A stretch of DNA of 47,375 nucleotides. Origin: an uncultured Acidobacteriota bacterium. GTDB taxonomy: Bacteria > Acidobacteriota > Thermoanaerobaculia > Gp7-AA8. The DNA lies in NCBI GenBank assembly GCA_946887105.1, contig CAMPKJ010000009.1, positions 1-47,375 on the forward strand, read 5' to 3'. Below are positions 43,399 to 47,375 of this stretch, piece after piece. The position numbers and the translations under genes were made by a program. How positions within the stretch are numbered: the stretch's first letter is position 1; every line of letters starts with the position of its first letter. A model generated the notes under the pieces. That model made no database searches. It saw only the letters and a list, made by a program, of their open reading frames with translations, and was not told the DNA's origin.

Positions 43399-44373
43399 AT
43401 GAAACGCGCGCTGAAGTTCCTCGCCTACACCGCCTGTTCGATCGCCGCGGTCGCTCTCGTGGCCGCGGCGACCGTGCTCGTTCGCTGGGATCGCACGTTC
43501 GAGGCTCCCTATCCCGACATTCACGCCAGCAGCGATCCCAACGTGATCGCGCGCGGGCGCTACATCGTGTACGGACCCGGCCACTGCGTGGCCTGCCATA
43601 CCGACAAGAGCAAGCACCCGGCGATCGAAGCCGGCGCCACGCCGTTCCTCACCGGCGGCAACATCTTCGAGCTCCCGTTCGGCACGGTCTACACGCCGAA
43701 TCTCACGCCCGATCGCGAGACCGGCATCGCCCGCCGCACGGACGGCGAGCTCGCGCGCATCCTCCGTTACGGCGTACGCGCCGACGGCCGCGTGGCGATG
43801 CCGTTCATGGAGTTCCATCACATGAGCGACGACGACCTGCAGGCGGTGATCTCATTCCTGCGCTCGCAGCCCGCCGTGCGCAACGAGATCCCGCGGCACG
43901 AGTTCAATTTCCTCGGCAAGACGATCCTGGCGTTTCTCCTGAAGCCGGTCGGCCCGAAGTCGGAGCCGCCGAAGCACGCGCCCGCGGAGGAAGCGACCGT
44001 CGAGCGTGGCCACTACCTCGCCAACAACGTGGCCGGCTGCGCGGCCTGCCACACGAAGCGCAATCCCCTCGATGGTTCCTACACCGGCGCGCGTTTCTCC
44101 GGCGGCATGGAGATGGCGGTCGACGCGAAAACGATGCTGGTCTCGCCGAACCTCACGCCCGATCCGAAGACGGGACGCATCGCGTCGTGGCCGGAAGAGC
44201 AGTTCGTCGGACGCTTCGGCGCGGGCGTCGGCCTGCCGGGAACGCACATGCCGTGGAGGCTGTACCAGCGCATGAGCGACACCGACCTGCGCGCGATCTA
44301 TCGCTACCTGAAATCGCTCGAGCCGGTGGTGAATGCGACGGGACCGTCGCTGCAGGATCGAAAGAAGGGCTAA
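43399..44373 (+). CDS. Dihaem c-type cytochrome
   Basis: The 324-residue protein has an N-terminal membrane anchor or signal (about 4-26) and two haem c sites, CVACH (63-67) and CAACH (214-218), each in a cytochrome c domain with a distal Met region (MPFMEF and HMPWRLY). It resembles the cytochrome subunit of membrane alcohol or aldehyde dehydrogenases. No dehydrogenase gene adjoins. The ATG at 43399 is chosen because the hydrophobic segment begins there. It overlaps the convergent YyaL-like gene by 4 bp. Confidence 0.92.
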   Translation: MKRALKFLAYTACSIAAVALVAAATVLVRWDRTFEAPYPDIHASSDPNVIARGRYIVYGPGHCVACHTDKSKHPAIEAGATPFLTGGNIFELPFGTVYTPNLTPDRETGIARRTDGELARILRYGVRADGRVAMPFMEFHHMSDDDLQAVISFLRSQPAVRNEIPRHEFNFLGKTILAFLLKPVGPKSEPPKHAPAEEATVERGHYLANNVAGCAACHTKRNPLDGSYTGARFSGGMEMAVDAKTMLVSPNLTPDPKTGRIASWPEEQFVGRFGAGVGLPGTHMPWRLYQRMSDTDLRAIYRYLKSLEPVVNATGPSLQDRKKG

Positions 44374-46304
44374 GGCTGGCGGCACTGGCCGTTCGCGCAG
44401 ACATATGTGACGGTGTGCTCCGGGTCGCCCGCGAGCGCACCGATGAACGGCAATGTCCTGACGATCCGGTCGCGCGCGTTTCCCTTGCGCGGGACGAGCA
44501 CGATCGCGCGCATCGGCTCCCATCGTTCGTAGATCTCGCCGGGCACCTCTTTGCCGACCACGACCACGATGGACGGGGCGATGAGCGAGCTCTCGTACGC
44601 GGCCGCGAGCTGCGGATGCAGCGCGCCGGCGGTGCGCAGGCGTCCTCCGAACGATTGGAAGATCATGGCCGGGCGCGTGCGCCACGCCTCGTTGCCGGTG
44701 AGCGCGGCGAGGCGGAGGAGATTCGTTGCGGCGACGGAGTTCGCGGCGGGCGTCTCGTCATCGCGCTCGCTGAGCAGTCCGCGCAGCGTTTCGGGGATGG
44801 ACATGCCGGTGGTGTAGCGGCCAAGGCTCGCGTCCCAGAACAACGTATCCTGGCGCTGCTGCAGCGCGATCGCGAGCTCGAGCCACCTCACGTCGTGACC
44901 GCTCTCGAACAGGTCGAGCAGGCCCTGCACGAGCATCGCGTAATCCTCGGCCAGCGCGGGTGTGTGCGACTCCGATCGCTCCAGCGTCTTCTTCTTCGCA
45001 TTCCACAGCTTCGTCGACACCGCCATCGCCGCGCGCGTCGCTGCGTCGAGATACGCCGGCTCGTCGAATGCGGCCGCGCCGCGTGCGAGCGCGGAGATCA
45101 TCAAGCCGTTCCATCCCGCCATGGCCGCTTCGCGAAACGGCGCGGGGCGTTTCTGCCGCACGTCGAGCAGCTTCTGCAGCGGCTCCGCGAGCTCGTCGTA
45201 CGTCTCGTGCAGGAAACGCGGATGCTCGAGCACGGGACGGTTCGCGGCGTCGTCCGTCATGCCGTACAGCTCGAAGACCTTGCCCGCGGTTTCGTGGCCG
45301 AGGAGACCGGTGATCTCGTCCTTGTTCCAGAGGTAGAACGCCCCTTCGACGAACACCGGACCCTGGCCGGGAACGAGACTGTGCGCGTCCTGCGCGGACT
45401 GAAACAGGCCGCGCTCCGGAACGAGATCGCGCACGACATAGTCGAGCGTCGTGCGCGCGACGTGTGCGAGATCGGGATCGCGTGTGAGCTGCCACGCTTC
45501 GAGATACGCCGACGCCCACAGCGCCTGGTCGGGCAGCATCTTCTCGTAACACGACGGGCAGCGATGAAAGCCGCCGCCGAGCTGGTCGCGCATCGTCCCC
45601 GCCGCGAGCGTGCGCAGCGTCTCGATGGCCAGCGTGCGGATGTTCTCGTGCTTCGTGCGCGCGGCGTAGCGGAAGAAGAACGCCGCGGTCATGGCATCGA
45701 GCGTCTTCTCTTTTTCGTACTGCTGCGCGATGCCGTCGACGACCGCTTCCATGGTGGTCGCGTCGATCTCCATCGGCGCTCGCGGCTCCGCCGACGCGCG
45801 CGCCTTAGCGACGATGGCCTTCGCCTCAGCGATCAGCGCGGGACGCTCACTCGCCCACCGGTTCGCATGAATGACCAGCATGCGATTGAGCTCGGCGGTG
45901 GACATCAGGCGCCCGCCCGCGAATGGCTCGAGGCCGGACGTCAACATCAGGTTCGCCGGCCATCCGCCCGCTCCGTGCATCGACGCGAGCACCGCCTCGA
46001 ACGTCTCGGCCACCTCGGGATGCTCGATCCGGTCGAGCAGCACCGGCACGAAGTACGCGTTCAACGCCTCGGCATTCTCACCGTTGAGAAACGCCTCGCG
46101 ATGCATGCGCTGGCAATCCCACGACGCCGCGTAGCCGATGGAGACGAAGAGCGGGCGCTTCTCTTTCCTCGCACGCTCGATGGCGGCAGGCCCCCATTCC
46201 ATCCACTTCACCGGGGAACCGGCGCGATCGGTGACGTAGCGCGTCGTGCCGCTCGCCGTCGTGGCGAGAGCGAGAAGGATCGCGATGACGAGGCGCCGGA
46301 CCAT
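44370..46304 (-). CDS. Exported YyaL/DUF255-like protein with altered thioredoxin motif
   Basis: The 644-residue protein has a signal peptide (MVRRLVIAILLALATTASG), a thioredoxin-like domain (about 30-140), and an (alpha/alpha)6-barrel-like region, as in YyaL/SPATA20 proteins. The family normally has SIGYSTCHWC; here it reads SIGYAASWDC (about 55-64), so the first catalytic Cys is Ser. A CPSC pair appears instead near GGGFHRCPSCYEKM, where the usual H-F-E-K-M segment is shortened. GWNGLMISALARG is conserved. The ATG at 46304 is preferred over the TTG at 46319. The function of the family is not settled. Confidence 0.85.
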   Translation of the reverse strand: MVRRLVIAILLALATTASGTTRYVTDRAGSPVKWMEWGPAAIERARKEKRPLFVSIGYAASWDCQRMHREAFLNGENAEALNAYFVPVLLDRIEHPEVAETFEAVLASMHGAGGWPANLMLTSGLEPFAGGRLMSTAELNRMLVIHANRWASERPALIAEAKAIVAKARASAEPRAPMEIDATTMEAVVDGIAQQYEKEKTLDAMTAAFFFRYAARTKHENIRTLAIETLRTLAAGTMRDQLGGGFHRCPSCYEKMLPDQALWASAYLEAWQLTRDPDLAHVARTTLDYVVRDLVPERGLFQSAQDAHSLVPGQGPVFVEGAFYLWNKDEITGLLGHETAGKVFELYGMTDDAANRPVLEHPRFLHETYDELAEPLQKLLDVRQKRPAPFREAAMAGWNGLMISALARGAAAFDEPAYLDAATRAAMAVSTKLWNAKKKTLERSESHTPALAEDYAMLVQGLLDLFESGHDVRWLELAIALQQRQDTLFWDASLGRYTTGMSIPETLRGLLSERDDETPAANSVAATNLLRLAALTGNEAWRTRPAMIFQSFGGRLRTAGALHPQLAAAYESSLIAPSIVVVVGKEVPGEIYERWEPMRAIVLVPRKGNARDRIVRTLPFIGALAGDPEHTVTYVCANGQCRQP

Positions 46305-46333
46305 GCGCAAAAGGAACAAGAGGCCGCGGGGCT

Positions 46334-46437
46334 GTCATCCCGAGCGTCGAGTCGAGGGACCTGGGCGGGCGTGAGGCTCGAAGCGTGTACCCGCGCCGCC
46401 CGGCCACCCAGGTCCCTCGACTGACGCTCGGGATGAC
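46334..46437. repeat. GTCATCCCGAGCG-type long palindrome
   Basis: The left arm (46334-46368) reads GTCATCCCGAGCG, then AGTCGAGGGACCTGGG. The right arm (46399-46437) is its near-perfect complement. The two together could form a hairpin of about 35 bp with a 30-nt loop. It lies 14 bases after the SDR stop on the minus strand. I recall this motif as a common interspersed repeat in many bacterial phyla. No U-run follows. Confidence 0.85.
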
Positions 46438-46451
46438 CGGCCCGGGAGCGT

Positions 46452-47330
46452 TTACCGCGACGTCTCCGATCCCGTCGGCGCGAGCACCTCTCCCGTGTAA
46501 TAGCGCCCGTCCGTCGATGCCAGGAACACATACGACGGTGCGATTTCGGCGGGCTGGGCGGGGCGGCCCCAGTACGTGTTCTGGCCGAACTGCTTCACGT
46601 GCTCCTTGTCCATCGTGGCTGGGATGAGCGGCGTCCAGACGGGCCCGGGGGCGACGCAGTTCACGCGGATGCCCTGCTCGGCGAGGCTCTGCGCGAGCGA
46701 GCGGGTGAAGGTGTGGATCGCGCCTTTGGTCGCGGAGTAATCGAGCAGCCCCGCGTTCCCGCGCATCGCCGTCACGGAGCCGGTGTTGATGATCGCGGCG
46801 CCTTTTTTCAGATGCGGCAGCGCGCCCTGCACCATGAAGAAGTAGCCGAAGATGTTCGTGCGGAACGTCCCCAGCAGCTGCGCCTCGGTGATGTCGAGGA
46901 TCGACTGCTGCTCCTGCTGATACGCGGCGTTGTTGACCAGGATGTCGAGGCGGCCGAATTTCTGCGCCACCGCGTCGACGAAGGTCCTGCACGCCTGCTG
47001 CTTCTGCACGTCGAAGCGCTTGACGATGCAGCGCCGGCCTGCTTCTTCGACCCAGCGCGCCGTCTCGCGTGCGTCTTCATCTTCTTTCTCGGAGAGATAG
47101 GCGATGGCCACGTCCGCGCCTTCGCGCGCGAACGCGATCGCGACGGCGCGGCCGATGCCGCTGTCGCCGCCGGTGATGATCGCGGCCAGTCCTTCGAGCT
47201 TGCCGGAGCCGCGATAGCTCTTCTCGCCATGATCCGCGAGCGGCTTCATCTTCCGCTCGACGCCGGGCGCCCGCTGCTGCGGCGTATCCTTCGCGGGCTT
47301 TCTCCCGCGTTTCGGATCGCGCGATGGCAT
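46452..47330 (-). CDS. SDR-family oxidoreductase (YhdF/YhxC-like)
   Basis: The 292-residue short-chain dehydrogenase has a long N-terminal extension rich in Lys and Arg (MPSRDPKRGRKPAKD), the NAD(P)-binding TGGDSGIG (53-60), NNAA (133-136), catalytic Ser185, and YSATK (Tyr198, Lys202). It resembles the general-stress SDRs of the YhdF group. The start codon overlaps the stop of an upstream reading frame as TGATG. Confidence 0.95.
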   Translation of the reverse strand: MPSRDPKRGRKPAKDTPQQRAPGVERKMKPLADHGEKSYRGSGKLEGLAAIITGGDSGIGRAVAIAFAREGADVAIAYLSEKEDEDARETARWVEEAGRRCIVKRFDVQKQQACRTFVDAVAQKFGRLDILVNNAAYQQEQQSILDITEAQLLGTFRTNIFGYFFMVQGALPHLKKGAAIINTGSVTAMRGNAGLLDYSATKGAIHTFTRSLAQSLAEQGIRVNCVAPGPVWTPLIPATMDKEHVKQFGQNTYWGRPAQPAEIAPSYVFLASTDGRYYTGEVLAPTGSETSR

Positions 47331-47375
47331 CAGCGCTCTCCCACGCGACGGACGATCTCATCCCGGTACGCGGCG
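47330..47375 (-). CDS. Possible 3' end of an upstream gene (partial)
   Basis: Fourteen codons ending in VRRVGER and a TGA (47332-47330) run off the window edge. The TGA overlaps the SDR start as TGATG, typical of coupled operon genes. Too little is visible to identify it or to be sure it is coding. Confidence 0.3.
   Translation of the reverse strand, partial: AAYRDEIVRRVGER

Noticed and set aside
42619..43821. N-terminal extension of the histidine kinase to 43821
   Set aside because: The extension is out of frame over the response regulator and antisense to the cytochrome gene; the GTG at 42618 starts the membrane segment and overlaps the regulator stop.
44187..46424. A 745-codon open frame on the plus strand
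   Set aside because: It is antisense to the YyaL-like gene, is rich in Arg/His with no recognisable motif, and begins inside the cytochrome gene.

Overview
The window looks like chromosomal DNA of a high-GC, Gram-negative soil-type bacterium. The gene set resembles Acidobacteriota of the Thermoanaerobaculia kind: a DUF5916 outer-membrane protein, sigma/zf-HC2/CHAT genes, large secreted proteins with FnIII-like domains, a DUF72 protein and an HspR-controlled dnaK. That placement is an inference from gene content, because no rRNA or other phylogenetic marker is present. No tRNA, rRNA, CRISPR array, IS element or prophage was seen.

Layout. 1-4050: moxR ATPase, ksgA and a DUF5916 outer-membrane protein. 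4066-6023: a blaI/M56 regulator pair in which the membrane peptidase carries C-terminal ankyrin repeats; it has a clear promoter with an internal operator. 6098-10856: multicopper oxidase plus a NitT/TauT-type ABC transporter (ATPase, permease, binding protein). The binding-protein gene has one in-frame TGA where a Cys is expected, and is proposed here as a selenoprotein candidate. 10890-16444: a three-gene operon of exported proteins: TPR-CHAT protease, an unknown Cys-containing protein, and a DUF6345-like protein with a His/Cys pair. 16567-17394: a second, orphan ABC permease. 17416-19995: a large secreted protein. 20005-21717: a sigma factor and a zf-HC2 membrane anti-sigma factor whose extracytoplasmic domain aligns with the N-terminal domain of the CHAT protein. 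21842-23445: an Irr-like Fur regulator with an ICE-like box, then ahpC and ahpD. 23481-32811: a metalloprotease with an unknown partner, HNH nuclease, VOC protein, lipase, hspR, dnaK, a Bax-inhibitor-1 protein, a DUF72 protein, a lipoprotein and a BON lipoprotein. 32945-47375: purine permease, M16 protease, two oxidoreductases, two paralogous small RHH-like proteins, a ChvI/ChvG-like two-component pair, a dihaem cytochrome c, a YyaL-like protein with an altered active site, and an SDR.

Two observations stand out. First, the sigma / anti-sigma / CHAT / DUF6345-like genes look like parts of one envelope signalling and proteolysis system; the CHAT operon lies between pieces of an ABC transport operon. 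Second, several unrelated families of long palindromes built from iterated 7-10 nt words lie directly after stop codons. They have no U-tract, and in at least one family the arm mismatches become G-U pairs only in the RNA transcribed in the direction of the flanking genes. The candidate UGA-Sec codon is the third item most worth testing.
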